Of a stretch of DNA of 64,000 nt, positions 35,103-44,527 are shown in pieces. The first letter of the stretch is position 1; each line of letters opens with the position of its first letter. A model generated the notes under the pieces. The model saw nothing but the letters and a program-made list of their open reading frames with translations, was not told where the DNA came from and made no database searches. The position numbers and the translations under genes are program-made. Source of the DNA: Streptomyces cyaneofuscatus (GTDB lineage: Bacteria > Actinomycetota > Actinomycetes > Streptomycetales > Streptomycetaceae); contig NZ_JOEM01000029.1 of the NCBI RefSeq assembly GCF_000718135.1, positions 1 through 64,000 on the forward strand, given 5' to 3'.

Positions 35103-35156
35103 CACGGTCCCGGGGACGCCGCGCGCCGGTGGGCGCGCGACGTCCCCGGGACCGTG
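35103..35156 (-). terminator. Long hairpin between yajC and secD
   Basis: A perfect 16-bp outer stem (35103-35118 with 35141-35156) with a nested GCGCGCC/GGCGCGC stem begins five bases after the yajC stop and ends 93 bp before secD. It is a terminator or attenuator between yajC and secD. Confidence 0.75.
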
Positions 35157-35160
35157 AGAA

Positions 35161-35661
35161 CTACTTGGTGTCGGCCTCGCCGTCGGCCTTGCCCTCGCCC
35201 TTGGCGTCCTTCACGTCCTTGGCCGCCGCGTCCTCGGTCCCGGTCTCGGCGTCCTTGTCGGCCGCCTCGTCCTTGCCCAGGTCGATCTTGGCGATGTCCG
35301 CCTTGTCCGCGTCGGGCTCACCGGTCAGCGAGGAGGCGTCGTCGGGAACGACCGTGCCGTCCGCGTCCAGCTCCTCGTCGTCGCCGTGCACGATGCGGTT
35401 GTACTCCGCGTCGTCCAGGACGGCACCGATCGCGTTCTTCGCGTAGATGGCATGCACGCCGGGGGCGACCTCGAGGAGCACGGTGTCGTCGTGGACTTCC
35501 TTGACGGTCGCGTACATGCCCCCGATCGTCCGGACGCCGGTGCCGGGCTGCATGTCGTTGCGCATCTGCGCGGCCGCCGCCTGCTTCTTCTTGGCGGAGC
35601 GGGTCATCAGGAACATGGCCCCGATGAGCACGATGAAGGGGAGGAGAGTCAAGATATCCAC
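35161..35661 (-). CDS. yajC: Preprotein translocase accessory subunit YajC
   Basis: 166 aa from GTG 35661 (VDILTLLPFIVLIGAMFLM). One membrane helix is followed by the YajC domain (KKKQAAAAQMRNDMQPGTGVRTIGGMYATV) and a long Asp/Glu/Lys/Ala-rich acidic tail of about 65 residues. It is part of the SecDF-YajC assembly. A longer frame toward 35826 lacks coding character. 166 bp of non-coding leader separate it from ruvB. Confidence 0.92.
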   Translation of the reverse strand: MDILTLLPFIVLIGAMFLMTRSAKKKQAAAAQMRNDMQPGTGVRTIGGMYATVKEVHDDTVLLEVAPGVHAIYAKNAIGAVLDDAEYNRIVHGDDEELDADGTVVPDDASSLTGEPDADKADIAKIDLGKDEAADKDAETGTEDAAAKDVKDAKGEGKADGEADTK

Positions 35662-35827
35662 GGGACGGGAATTCCTTCGCACGACCGCGCTGGAATGCGG
35701 CCTGTATTTACGGGGGTGGGTACACCGACCTTTAAGGGCGGCATCGGCGGAGTCTAGATGAGTCCGCATCGTTGGAACAACGCCCAGCATGGCACCGGGG
35801 TTCCTGCGCACGCGAACCTGTGACACA

Positions 35828-36913
35828 TCACGCCCCGAACAGGCCCTCTTGTCCCCTTACGCCGTGCTGCGGCGGTACAAGCCCCAGGTGTGCCCAGGCA
35901 GCCGGGGTCGCCACCCGCCCGCGCGGGGTCCTGGCCAGCAGTCCTTCCCGTACGAGGAAGGGCTCGGCGACCTCCTCGACGGTCTCGCGCTCCTCCCCCA
36001 CGGCGACCGCGAGGGTGGACAGGCCGACCGGTCCGCCGCCGAAGAGCTTCAGCAGGGCGCCGAGCACCGCGCGGTCCAGCCGGTCGAGTCCGCGGGCGTC
36101 GACCTCGTACACCTTCAGGGCCGCGGCGGCGATCTCCCGGTCGATGATGCCCTCGGCCTTGACCTGCGCGTAGTCCCGGACGCGCCGCAGCAGGCGGTTG
36201 GCGATACGGGGGGTTCCCCGGGAGCGGCCGGCGATCTCGGCGGCGCCGTCGACGTCGATCTCGACGTCCAGGAGACGGGCGGAGCGGTGGATGACGCGCT
36301 CCAGCTCGGTGGGGGCGTAGAACTCCATGTGGCCGGTGAAGCCGAAGCGGTCGCGCAGCGGGGGCGGCAGGAGTCCGGCCCGGGTGGTGGCGCCGACCAG
36401 GGTGAACGGGGGCAGTTCAAGGGGGATCGCGGTGGCGCCGGGGCCCTTGCCGACGATGACGTCGACGCGGAAGTCCTCCATCGCCATGTAGAGCATCTCC
36501 TCGGCGGGCCGGGACATGCGGTGGATCTCGTCGAGGAAGAGGACCTCGCCCTCCTGGAGGGAGGAGAGGATCGCCGCGAGGTCGCCGGCGTGCTGGATGG
36601 CGGGGCCCGAGGTGATCCGGATCGGGGCGTTCATCTCCGCCGCGATGATCATCGAGAGGGTGGTCTTGCCCAGGCCCGGGGCGCCGGAGAGCAGCACGTG
36701 GTCAGCGGTGGCCCCGCGGGCGCGGGCCGCCTTGAGGACCAGGTCGAGCTGTTCGCGGACCTTCTCCTGGCCGACGAACTCCTCCAGGTCCTTGGGGCGC
36801 AGGGCCGCCTCGACCGCGGTGTCCTCGCCGTCCGCGTCCGCGTCGACCAGCCGGTCGTCGAAGACGGTCCCGGTGGGCTCGTCGGTCTCGGGTCCGGTCT
36901 CGTCCCAGTTCAT
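35828..36913 (-). CDS. ruvB: Holliday junction branch-migration helicase RuvB
   Basis: 361 aa. Walker [10 protein letters not shown], Walker B LFLDEIH, sensor [10 protein letters not shown] and the arginine-finger region PLRDRFGF are intact, with the C-terminal winged helix ([12 protein letters not shown]). Hexameric AAA+ motor acting with RuvA. It is the last gene of ruvC-ruvA-ruvB, 30 bp after ruvA. An acidic N-terminal 35 residues precede the core. Confidence 0.97.
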   Translation of the reverse strand: MNWDETGPETDEPTGTVFDDRLVDADADGEDTAVEAALRPKDLEEFVGQEKVREQLDLVLKAARARGATADHVLLSGAPGLGKTTLSMIIAAEMNAPIRITSGPAIQHAGDLAAILSSLQEGEVLFLDEIHRMSRPAEEMLYMAMEDFRVDVIVGKGPGATAIPLELPPFTLVGATTRAGLLPPPLRDRFGFTGHMEFYAPTELERVIHRSARLLDVEIDVDGAAEIAGRSRGTPRIANRLLRRVRDYAQVKAEGIIDREIAAAALKVYEVDARGLDRLDRAVLGALLKLFGGGPVGLSTLAVAVGEERETVEEVAEPFLVREGLLARTPRGRVATPAAWAHLGLVPPQHGVRGQEGLFGA

Positions 36914-36943
36914 TCAGGGGCCTCTTCGGTGGTTCGGTGCCGG

Positions 36944-37570
36944 TCAGCGTGCGCGGTTGAGAGTCTGCAGGGCGGCCCGCAGCAACTGCGGCACGGGGGG
37001 TGCGGTGCCCTCGGCGACGGCGGCCTCGGCCTGCGGGGCCACGGCGCTGACGGCCTCCTCGGCCTCGCGGCTCGCGTAGCCGAGGCCGATGAGCGCGGCC
37101 TGGAGCTGGTCGCGCCAGCCGGCGGCGTGGGGTGCGGCGACGCCCTGCTGGCCGATGTGCGCGCCGACCGGTGCGCCGAGCCGGTCCTTGAGTTCGAGGA
37201 GCAGCTTCTGGGCGCCCTTCTTCCCGATGCCGGAAACGGCCGTGAGGGCCTTCTCGTCGCCGGTGGAGACGGCGAGGCGGAGCGCGTCGGGGCTGTGGGT
37301 GGCGAGCATGGCCTGGGCGAGGCGGGGGCCGACGCCGCTGGCGGTCTGGAGCAGCTCGAAGACCTGGCGCTCGTCGTCGTCGGCGAAGCCGTACAGGGTG
37401 AGGGAGTCCTCGCGGACGACGAGGGAGGTGGCGAGCCTGGCCTCCTGGCCGAGGCGCAGGCCGGCCAGGGTCTGCGGGGTGCACTGGAGGGCCATGCCGA
37501 TACCGCCGACCTCGATGACGGCCGTGGTCGGGGCGAGGGCGGCCACCGGGCCGGAGACGAAGGCGATCAT
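36944..37570 (-). CDS. ruvA: Holliday junction DNA-binding protein RuvA
   Basis: 208 aa. N-terminal OB fold ([30 protein letters not shown]), two helix-hairpin-helix motifs ([27 protein letters not shown]) and a C-terminal RuvB-contact domain. The ATG overlaps the ruvC stop by four bases. Confidence 0.96.
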   Translation of the reverse strand: MIAFVSGPVAALAPTTAVIEVGGIGMALQCTPQTLAGLRLGQEARLATSLVVREDSLTLYGFADDDERQVFELLQTASGVGPRLAQAMLATHSPDALRLAVSTGDEKALTAVSGIGKKGAQKLLLELKDRLGAPVGAHIGQQGVAAPHAAGWRDQLQAALIGLGYASREAEEAVSAVAPQAEAAVAEGTAPPVPQLLRAALQTLNRAR

Positions 37571-38190
37571 GCGGTGGGGCCTTTCAGCGTGCGGGGCGTG
37601 CGGGATGCGCCAGGGGTACGGGAGATGCCGGGCGTGGGCTGCGTACGGGACGAGCCCAGCGTGTGGGGCGCTCCTGAGGTGCGGTGGGCGGCGACCGCCT
37701 GCTGGAGCCGGTTCTGTGCGGGTGCCCGCCAGATGTGGCAGATCGCGAGCGCCAAGGCGTCGGCGGCGTCGGCGGGCTTGGGCGGCGCGTCCAGCCTCAG
37801 CAGCCTCGTCACCATGGCGCCTACCTGTGCCTTCTCCGCACGGCCCGATCCGGTGACGGCGGCCTTGACCTCGCTGGGCGTGTGCAGGGCGACCGGGATG
37901 CCCCGGCGGGCGGCGCACAGCATGGCCACCGCGCTGGCCTGGGCGGTGCCCATCACCGTACGGACGTTGTGCTGGGCGAAGACCCGCTCCACGGCCACGT
38001 AACCCGGGGAGTGCTCGTCCAGCCACTCCTCTATCCCGCGCTCGATGGCGACGAGCCGGTCGCCGAGCTCCGCGTCGGCAGGGGTGCGCACGACGCCGAC
38101 GCCGATCATGGTCAGCGGGCGGCCCGCGACCCCTTCGACCACGCCGACACCGCACCGGGTCAGCCCCGGGTCAACCCCAAGAACCCGCAT
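37567..38190 (-). CDS. ruvC: Crossover junction endodeoxyribonuclease RuvC
   Basis: 207 aa. Catalytic acids are visible in [11 protein letters not shown] (Asp7), [11 protein letters not shown] (Glu) and [12 protein letters not shown] (Asp). The enzymatic core ends near residue 165. The remaining 40 or so residues are a Ser/Arg/Thr/Pro tail with irregular SRTPG units, encoded by locally repetitive DNA, not part of the resolvase fold. It heads the ruvCAB operon. Confidence 0.95.
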   Translation of the reverse strand: MRVLGVDPGLTRCGVGVVEGVAGRPLTMIGVGVVRTPADAELGDRLVAIERGIEEWLDEHSPGYVAVERVFAQHNVRTVMGTAQASAVAMLCAARRGIPVALHTPSEVKAAVTGSGRAEKAQVGAMVTRLLRLDAPPKPADAADALALAICHIWRAPAQNRLQQAVAAHRTSGAPHTLGSSRTQPTPGISRTPGASRTPRTLKGPTA

Positions 38191-38297
38191 GGAGCCCCCC
38201 TGTCCTTGACGCTCGCCCTGCCCACTCGTTCATCTGTTCCCGCAGGCTATCGGCTCGCGCTGACAATCCGTCGCAACCGAACCGTCGCGACCGACAA

Positions 38298-38338
38298 GAC
38301 GACGGGCCGACGGGGTGTGCCCCCGTCGGCCCGTCGTC
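38298..38338 (-). terminator. Terminator of yebC
   Basis: A perfect 18-bp stem (38298-38315 with 38321-38338) with a TGTGC loop lies 29 bp after the yebC stop. Confidence 0.88.
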
Positions 38339-38367
38339 ACGTCGCAGCGAGCTGTGCCGGTCGCGCC

Positions 38368-39120
38368 TCAGGCGTCGACCTTCTCCATGACCTCGTCCGA
38401 CACGTCGAAGTTGGCGAAGACGTTCTGCACGTCGTCGCTGTCCTCCAGCGCGTCGATGAGCTTGAAGATCTTGCGCGCGCCCTCTTCGTCCAGCTCGACC
38501 TGCATGGTCGGCAGGAAGTTGGCCTCGGCGGAGTCGTAGTCGATGCCCGCCTCCTGGAGCGCGGTGCGCACCGCGACCATGTCGGTGGCCTCGCTGACCA
38601 CCTCGAAGGTCTCACCGAGGTCGTTGACCTCCTCGGCACCCGCGTCGAGCACGGCGCTGAGGACGTCGTCCTCGCCCAGCTCGCCCTTGGGGACGATGAC
38701 GACGCCCTTGCGGTTGAAGAGGTACGAGACGGAGCCCGGGTCGGCCATCGAGCCGCCGTTCCGGGTCATCGCGACACGTACGTCGGAGGCGGCACGGTTG
38801 CGGTTGTCGGTGAGGCACTCGATGAGCACCGCGACACCGTTGGGGCCGTAACCCTCGTACATGATCGTCTCGTAGTCGGCGCCGCCCGCTTCGAGACCGC
38901 CGCCGCGCTTGACCGCGGAGTCGATGTTCTTGTTGGGGACGGAGCTCTTCTTCGCCTTCTGGATGGCGTCGACGAGGGTCGGGTTGCCATCGGGGTCCAC
39001 GCCGCCGGAGCGGGCCGCGACCTCGATGTTCTTGATCAGCTTCGCGAAGAGCTTGCCGCGCTTGGCGTCAATCACGGCCTTCTTGTGCTTCGTCGTAGCC
39101 CATTTAGAGTGGCCGGACAT
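38368..39120 (-). CDS. yebC: YebC/TACO1-type translation or transcription factor
   Basis: 250 aa from ATG 39120 ([23 protein letters not shown]), the hallmark N-terminus. Three-domain alpha/beta protein of the YebC family, reported to help ribosomes through polyproline stretches in some bacteria and to act as a regulator in others. It is placed upstream of ruvC, as in many bacteria, but separated from it here by a strong terminator. Confidence 0.94.
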   Translation of the reverse strand: MSGHSKWATTKHKKAVIDAKRGKLFAKLIKNIEVAARSGGVDPDGNPTLVDAIQKAKKSSVPNKNIDSAVKRGGGLEAGGADYETIMYEGYGPNGVAVLIECLTDNRNRAASDVRVAMTRNGGSMADPGSVSYLFNRKGVVIVPKGELGEDDVLSAVLDAGAEEVNDLGETFEVVSEATDMVAVRTALQEAGIDYDSAEANFLPTMQVELDEEGARKIFKLIDALEDSDDVQNVFANFDVSDEVMEKVDA

Positions 39121-39181
39121 CTGCCTTCTCCTTCGCGTCACCAAAATCGAGTCGAACCCGAGAGATCCTACCGGGGTCCGC

Positions 39182-39775
39182 TCACTTCACTGCGCGCACC
39201 ATCTCCACGAACAGAGCGTGCACGCGATGGTCGCCGGTCAGTTCGGGATGGAACGACGTGGCGAGGACATTTCGCTGCCGTACGGCCACGATGTGGCCGC
39301 CGTGCTCGGCGATGACCTCGGCCTCGGCCCCGACGGACTCCACCCAGGGGGCACGGATGAAGACGCCCTCCACGGGGCCACCGTCGATCCCGGCGACCTC
39401 GACCGCGGCCTCGAAGGACTCGTTCTGCCGGCCGAAGGCGTTGCGCCGCACGATCATGTCGATGCCGCCGACGGTCTCCTGGCCCGACCGCGGGTCCAGG
39501 ATCTTCTCGGCGAGCAGGATCATCCCGGCGCAGGTGCCGTAGACCGGCATCCCGGCCCGGACCCGCTCGCGGAGCGGCTCCATCATGCCGAAGAGGACCG
39601 CCAGCTTGGACATGGTGGTGGACTCGCCGCCAGGGATGACCAGGCCGTCGACCTCGGCGAGCTCCTCGGGGCGCCGGACCGGCCTGGCCTGGGCGTCAGC
39701 CGAGGCCAGGGCGATCAGGTGTTCCCGTACGTCGCCCTGGAGAGCCAGAACGCCGATCACAGGGGTGTCGCTCAT
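39182..39775 (-). CDS. pdxT: Pyridoxal 5'-phosphate synthase glutaminase subunit
   Basis: 197 aa. The class I glutaminase triad is visible: Cys in [11 protein letters not shown], and His/Glu in [22 protein letters not shown] forms the oxyanion region. It supplies ammonia to PdxS for de novo vitamin B6 synthesis. pdxS lies six bases upstream. Confidence 0.96.
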   Translation of the reverse strand: MSDTPVIGVLALQGDVREHLIALASADAQARPVRRPEELAEVDGLVIPGGESTTMSKLAVLFGMMEPLRERVRAGMPVYGTCAGMILLAEKILDPRSGQETVGGIDMIVRRNAFGRQNESFEAAVEVAGIDGGPVEGVFIRAPWVESVGAEAEVIAEHGGHIVAVRQRNVLATSFHPELTGDHRVHALFVEMVRAVK

Positions 39776-39781
39776 CAGTGG

Positions 39782-40702
39782 TTACCAGCCGCGGTTGGCG
39801 TAGCGCTCGGACTCGGGCAGGGTGTCGCAGTTGATGCCGACCATGGCCTCGCCCAGGTTGCGGGAGGCGTCCGCGATGACCTTCGGGTCGTCATAGAAGG
39901 TGGTGGCCTTCACGATGGCGGCGGCGCGCTTGGCCGGGTCGCCGGACTTGAAGATGCCGGAGCCGACGAAGACGCCCTCGGCACCGAGCTGGCGCATCAG
40001 CGCGGCGTCGGCCGGGGTGGCGACACCACCGGCGGAGAACAGCACGACCGGCAGCTTGCCGAGCTCGGCGACCTCCTTGACCAGCTCGTAGGGGGCGCGG
40101 AGGTCCTTGGCGGCGGCGTACAGCTCGTTGTTGTCGAAGCCGCGCAGACGGGCGATCTCGTTCTTGATCTGGCGCAGGTGGCGGACGGCCTCGACGACGT
40201 TGCCGGTGCCGGCCTCGCCCTTCGAGCGGATCATGGCCGCGCCCTCGGCGATGCGGCGCAGGGCCTCGCCCAGGTTGGTGGCGCCGCAGACGAAGGGGGT
40301 GGTGAAGGCGAACTTGTCGCTGTGGTTGACCTCGTCGGCCGGGGTCAGGACCTCGGACTCGTCGATGTAGTCGACGCCGAGGGACTGGAGGACCTGGGCC
40401 TCGACGAAGTGGCCGATGCGGGACTTGGCCATGACCGGGATGGAGACGGCCCCGATGATCTCCTCGATCATGTTGGGGTCGGACATCCGGGCCACGCCGC
40501 CGTCCTTGCGGATGTCGGCCGGGACTCGCTCCAGGGCCATGACGGCCACGGCGCCCGCGTCCTCGGCGATCTTCGCCTGCTCGGCGTCGACGACGTCCAT
40601 GATCACGCCGCCCTTGAGCTGCTCGGCCATGCCGCGCTTGACGCGGGCGGTGCCGATGGCGGGGGACTCGGCGGACTGCGGGGTGCTGGGAAGCGTGGAC
40701 AC
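39782..40702 (-). CDS. pdxS: Pyridoxal 5'-phosphate synthase, synthase subunit
   Basis: 306 aa, GTG start. The beta/alpha barrel carries [33 protein letters not shown], the Lys of [10 protein letters not shown] and the second Lys of [14 protein letters not shown]. It makes PLP from ribose 5-phosphate, glyceraldehyde 3-phosphate and ammonia. It leads the pdxST operon. The 191 bp upstream hold no clear operator apart from the repeat array at their far end. Confidence 0.97.
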   Translation of the reverse strand: MSTLPSTPQSAESPAIGTARVKRGMAEQLKGGVIMDVVDAEQAKIAEDAGAVAVMALERVPADIRKDGGVARMSDPNMIEEIIGAVSIPVMAKSRIGHFVEAQVLQSLGVDYIDESEVLTPADEVNHSDKFAFTTPFVCGATNLGEALRRIAEGAAMIRSKGEAGTGNVVEAVRHLRQIKNEIARLRGFDNNELYAAAKDLRAPYELVKEVAELGKLPVVLFSAGGVATPADAALMRQLGAEGVFVGSGIFKSGDPAKRAAAIVKATTFYDDPKVIADASRNLGEAMVGINCDTLPESERYANRGW

Positions 40703-40823
40703 GGGACCTCACTCGGTGAAAGACGCTGAATTACTGCATCGCCGAGCAAACGCTGCGGGACCGGTCCACAGCAAGGGCCAATAGGGAGGCCGTGGATCGT
40801 TTTGGCCCCGTATCCTCTCCCGG

Positions 40824-40915
40824 CTCAGGTCCCGGGGCGGTCCGGCCTCAGGTCCCGGGCCGGTCCGCCCTCAGGTTCCGGGGCGGTCCGGCCTCAGGTT
40901 CCGGGGCGGTCCGCC
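40824..40915. repeat. 23-bp tandem repeat, four copies
   Basis: Units start at 40824, 40847, 40870 and 40893, each beginning CTCAGGT and containing CCGGGGCGGTCCG, with one to three differences between copies. The period is not a multiple of three. The stop codon and last few codons of the LemA-like gene lie in the last unit. There are no spacers, so it is not a CRISPR array. Confidence 0.92.
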
Positions 40916-41442
40916 AGCGCCACCGGCGGGGCGTCGTCCATCTCGAAGGCGAGCGGGAACGGGGCGTGTCCGGCCAGCCGGAACAGCCGTACCGTACGGT
41001 GCCGGCGCAGGGCGCGGGCGGCGCGCACGGAGTCGTTGTGGAAGCGCCGGGCCATCGGTACGCGGCGTACGGCGGCGGCCAGTTCGGTGGCCGCGTCCTC
41101 CCCGCCGGGGACCTCCTTCACCGCCTCCACCTGGGCCGGTTCGCCGAAGACGGCGCGCAGGGCGGTGCTCAGCTCGCTCTCGGCGACCTCGCGGTGGTCC
41201 TCCTCGGCCTGCCGGGCGGCGTGCGCGGCCTCGTACAGCACGATGGAGGCGGCCGGGTCCAGGACGCCGGAGGTGGCCAGCTCCTGGGTGACCGAGGCGC
41301 GGCGCAGGAGTTGGGCGTCGAGCGCGGCGCGGGCGGCGTCGATCCGGGAGTGCAGGCGGTCCAGGCGGCCGGCGGTCCAGCTGAGGTAGACGCCGATCGC
41401 GATGAGGGCGACGACGATCCAGACGAAGAGGGTTACGGTCAC
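40894..41442 (-). CDS. LemA-like membrane protein
   Basis: 182 aa. One N-terminal membrane helix (about residues 4-21) precedes RLDRLHSRIDAARAALDAQLLRRASVTQELA, the LemA-type helix. The second half is less conserved, and its C-terminal end VALADRPGT with the stop is encoded inside the 23-bp repeat array. It is located between pdxS and the pimA operon. Function unknown; LemA proteins are membrane helical-bundle proteins. Confidence 0.75.
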   Translation of the reverse strand: MTVTLFVWIVVALIAIGVYLSWTAGRLDRLHSRIDAARAALDAQLLRRASVTQELATSGVLDPAASIVLYEAAHAARQAEEDHREVAESELSTALRAVFGEPAQVEAVKEVPGGEDAATELAAAVRRVPMARRFHNDSVRAARALRRHRTVRLFRLAGHAPFPLAFEMDDAPPVALADRPGT

Positions 41443-41507
41443 GGTCGCACACGCTACCGTCGACGCGGCCCCGTCCTTTCACGGGAACCCGCCTGGTACA
41501 CGTCCCC

Positions 41508-42668
41508 TCAGTCCCGCGCCAGCCCGAACCGGGCCCGCAGCCCCGACCGCTCGTCCTCCGCCACCGAGGCGGCCCCGTCCGTCACCGTCTCGTACACCGC
41601 GAGGATGTCGGCCCCGACCGTCGCCCAGTCGAAGCGCCGCACGTGCGCCTCGCCCCGCTCCCGCAGCCCGGCCCGGCGCTCCGGGTCGCCCAGCAGCCGG
41701 ATCGCGGCGGCGGCCAGCGCGTCGGCGTCCTCGTTGGCGAAGAGGTCGCCCGCCGCCCCCTGGTCCAGCACCTGCGCGAAGGCGTCCAGGTCACTGGCGA
41801 GCACCGGCGCTCCCGCCGACAGCGCCTCGACCAGGATGATGCCGAAGCTCTCGCCGCCCGTGTTCGGGGCCACGTACACATCGACGCTGCGCAGCAGCCG
41901 GGCCTTGTCCTCGTCGCTGACCATGCCGAGGAACTCCACGCGCTCACGCAGCTCCTTCGGCAGCGATGCCACCGCCTCCTCCTCGTCGCCGCGCCCCGCG
42001 ACCAGCAGCCGGGCCTCGGGGTGGGCGGCGAGAATGGCGGGCAGCGCCTTCATCAGGACGGGCAGCCCCTTGCGGGGTTCGTCGATGCGGCCGATGAAGC
42101 CGAGGGTCTGGCCCTGCCACTCGGCCTTCGGCTCGGCCTTGGCGAAGAAACCGACGTCGACGCCGTTCGGGATGACCACGGCGTCCCCGCCGAGGTGCTC
42201 GACCAGGGTGCGCCGCGCGTACTCGCTCACCGCGATCCGCGCGCTGATCTTCTCCAGGGCGGGCTGGAGGATCGGATACGCGGCGATCATCGCCCGGGAG
42301 CGCGGGTTGGACGTGTGGAAGGTGGCCACGATCGGCCCCTGCGCCGACCAGCAGGCGAGCAGACCGAGCGAGGGGGAGGTCGGCTCGTGGATGTGGATCA
42401 CGTCGAAGGTGCCGTCATGGAGCCAGCGGCGGACCCGGGCGGCCGAGAGGAAGCCGAAGTTCAGCCGGGCGACGGAGCCGTTGTACGGGACGGGGACGGC
42501 CCGGCCCGCCGAGACGACGTAAGGGGGCAGCGGGGTCTCGTCGTCGGCCGGGGCCAGGACGGAGACGGTGTGGCCGAGCCCGATGAGGTGCTCGGCCAGG
42601 TCCCGGATGTGGAACTGCACGCCGCCGGGGACGTCCCAGGAGTACGGGCAGACGATGCCGATCTTCAC
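41508..42668 (-). CDS. pimA: Phosphatidyl-myo-inositol mannosyltransferase PimA
   Basis: 386 aa, GTG start. GT-B glycosyltransferase (GT4): the N-terminal PGGVQFHIRDLAEHL loop, HIHEPTSPSLGLLA, the catalytic-region TFHTSNPRS, GRIDEPRKGLPVLM and the EX7E-type GESFGIILVEALSAG. It transfers mannose from GDP-mannose to phosphatidylinositol on the cytoplasmic face. The start overlaps the acyltransferase stop by four bases; last gene of pgsA-patA-pimA. Confidence 0.94.
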   Translation of the reverse strand: MKIGIVCPYSWDVPGGVQFHIRDLAEHLIGLGHTVSVLAPADDETPLPPYVVSAGRAVPVPYNGSVARLNFGFLSAARVRRWLHDGTFDVIHIHEPTSPSLGLLACWSAQGPIVATFHTSNPRSRAMIAAYPILQPALEKISARIAVSEYARRTLVEHLGGDAVVIPNGVDVGFFAKAEPKAEWQGQTLGFIGRIDEPRKGLPVLMKALPAILAAHPEARLLVAGRGDEEEAVASLPKELRERVEFLGMVSDEDKARLLRSVDVYVAPNTGGESFGIILVEALSAGAPVLASDLDAFAQVLDQGAAGDLFANEDADALAAAAIRLLGDPERRAGLRERGEAHVRRFDWATVGADILAVYETVTDGAASVAEDERSGLRARFGLARD

Positions 42669-43576
42669 GCGCGCTCTCCCCGGGGGTCCAGGTCGTCCAG
42701 CCAGAGCCGCTGGAGCATGTGCCAGTCCTCCGGGTGTTCGGCGATGCCGCCGGCGAAGGCGTCCGCCAGCCCTTGCGTCATGGCGGCGGTCTTCTCGGCG
42801 CGGGTGCCTTCCTCCGGCACCTCGATCGCCGGGTGGACGCGGGCCCCCATGACCGGCGTGCCGTCGTACCAGAGGGTCACCGGCAGCAGCAGCGCGCCCG
42901 TCTGCTGGGCGAGGAGCGCCGGGCCGGCCGGCATCCGGGCGGTGGCGCCGAAGAACGACACCTCGACCCCGGAGGCGGAGAGGTCCCGGTCGGCGACCAG
43001 GCAGATCAGGCCGCCCGCGCGCAGCCGCCGGGCCAGTGTGCCGAAGGCGGCGCCGCCGCTGTGCGGCAGGACCTCCATGCCGAGGCCCTCGCGGTAGGCG
43101 ACGAACCGGTCGTAGAGCGTCGCGGGCTCCAGCCGCTCTGCGACGGTGGTGAAGGGGACCTTCAGGTCGGTGGTGACCCAGGCGCCGGCCAGGTCCCAGT
43201 TGCCGAGATGCGGCAGGGCGACGATCACGCCCTTCCCGGCGTCCAGGCCCTCGGTCAGGTGATGGACGTCCTTGACGTCGATGCTCGCCTTGATGCGCTC
43301 CGGGGTCCAGGTGGGCAGCCGGAACGACTCCATCCAGTACCGCATGTACGAGCGCATCCCGGCCTTGGACAGCTCGGCCAGCCGCTCCGGGCCCGCGTCC
43401 GGGACGACCCGCGCCAGGTTCGACTCCAGGCGGAGCACGCTCTTGCCGCGCCGCTTCCAGGTCCGGTCGGCGATGGTGCGGAAGAGGGCTGCGGCGGCGG
43501 GCTCGGGCAGCTTCTTCACGGCGCCCCAGCCGAGTCCGTACAGACCGTCGGTGATCCGGCCCTTGAGCGCGCTCAC
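42665..43576 (-). CDS. patA: Phosphatidylinositol mannoside acyltransferase
   Basis: 303 aa from GTG 43576, which overlaps the pgsA stop (GTGA). LpxL/HtrB-like acyltransferase with the HX4D motif HLGNWD near residue 115, and SFFGATARMPAGPALLA. It acylates the mannose of PIM. The basic stretch encoded further upstream in the same frame overlaps pgsA and is excluded. Confidence 0.93.
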   Translation of the reverse strand: MSALKGRITDGLYGLGWGAVKKLPEPAAAALFRTIADRTWKRRGKSVLRLESNLARVVPDAGPERLAELSKAGMRSYMRYWMESFRLPTWTPERIKASIDVKDVHHLTEGLDAGKGVIVALPHLGNWDLAGAWVTTDLKVPFTTVAERLEPATLYDRFVAYREGLGMEVLPHSGGAAFGTLARRLRAGGLICLVADRDLSASGVEVSFFGATARMPAGPALLAQQTGALLLPVTLWYDGTPVMGARVHPAIEVPEEGTRAEKTAAMTQGLADAFAGGIAEHPEDWHMLQRLWLDDLDPRGERA

Positions 43577-44262
43577 CGGTCGGCCCCGCTCCCCTGCCCG
43601 GCCGGTCCCTCGGCGCCGGAGACGGCGGCGGCCGCGTCGGCCTCCGCGGATTCGCGGCGCACGGTCACCACGCGCTGGATCAGCGTCACCAGGGAGCCCG
43701 CGGCGACGATCCACAGGGCGATCGGGAGCAGGATGTCGATGTGCGGGACGCCGAAGGCGTGGAGCCCGGCGAGACCGGCGGCGACCAGCGAGATGACCAG
43801 GCGTTCGGCGCGCTCCACCAGCCCGTTCACCGCGACCGGCAGGCCGATCGACTCGCCGCGTGCCTTGGTGTACGAGACCACCTGGCCGCTGGCCAGGCAG
43901 AAGATGGCGACGGCGCAGAGGATGTTGTCGTCACCGCTGCCCGCGTACCAGAGGGCGAAGCCGGCGAAGATCGCCCCGTCGGCGACCCGGTCCAGCGTCG
44001 AGTCGAGGAACGCGCCCCAGCGGCTGGAGATCCCGGCCTGCCGGGCCATGTTGCCGTCGACGAGGTCGGAGAAGACGAAGAGCGTGATGACGATGGTGCC
44101 CCAGAAGAACTCCCCCATCGGGAAAAAGACCAGCGCACCTGCCATCACTCCGGCCGTGCCGATGAGGGTGACCGCGTCGGGGCTGACCCCGAGGCGGAGC
44201 AGCAGGGCGGCGAACGGGGTGAGGACACGCGTGAAAAATGCACGCGCGTACTTGTTCAGCAT
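43573..44262 (-). CDS. pgsA: Phosphatidylinositol phosphate synthase (CDP-alcohol phosphatidyltransferase)
   Basis: 229 aa from ATG 44262. The CDP-alcohol signature DG(x)2AR(x)8G(x)3D(x)3D is intact in VDGNMARQAGISSRWGAFLD. Six membrane helices. It makes the phosphatidylinositol phosphate precursor for PIMs. It heads the pim operon; 265 bp separate it from the divergent EF-G-like gene and contain only short inverted repeats. Confidence 0.93.
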   Translation of the reverse strand: MLNKYARAFFTRVLTPFAALLLRLGVSPDAVTLIGTAGVMAGALVFFPMGEFFWGTIVITLFVFSDLVDGNMARQAGISSRWGAFLDSTLDRVADGAIFAGFALWYAGSGDDNILCAVAIFCLASGQVVSYTKARGESIGLPVAVNGLVERAERLVISLVAAGLAGLHAFGVPHIDILLPIALWIVAAGSLVTLIQRVVTVRRESAEADAAAAVSGAEGPAGQGSGADR

Positions 44263-44527
44263 GGCTTTCCCGAGGGTTCGGTTGGCCGAGCGGCCCCTTC
44301 GGCCACCGGCTGGCCCATCGTAGTCACGACCGGTGCCCTCCACCGGACGGGCACCCGCCCGCAGGGGTGTCACGGGCAAGCGCGCCCCGCGCCCGACGTA
44401 TGGACGCGTCGGCGCCCTGGTGCCAAGCTCGAAGGACCGAGGCCGCCTCGGCGGCTCCCCGTATCCGCCATCCAGCGCGGTCGGCTGCTCCCCCTCCCGT
44501 ACCGCGTCGTCCACCGGGAGGCACACC

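Noticed and set aside
40824..40915. CRISPR-like array
   Set aside because: The 23-bp units are contiguous with no spacers, and there are no cas genes.
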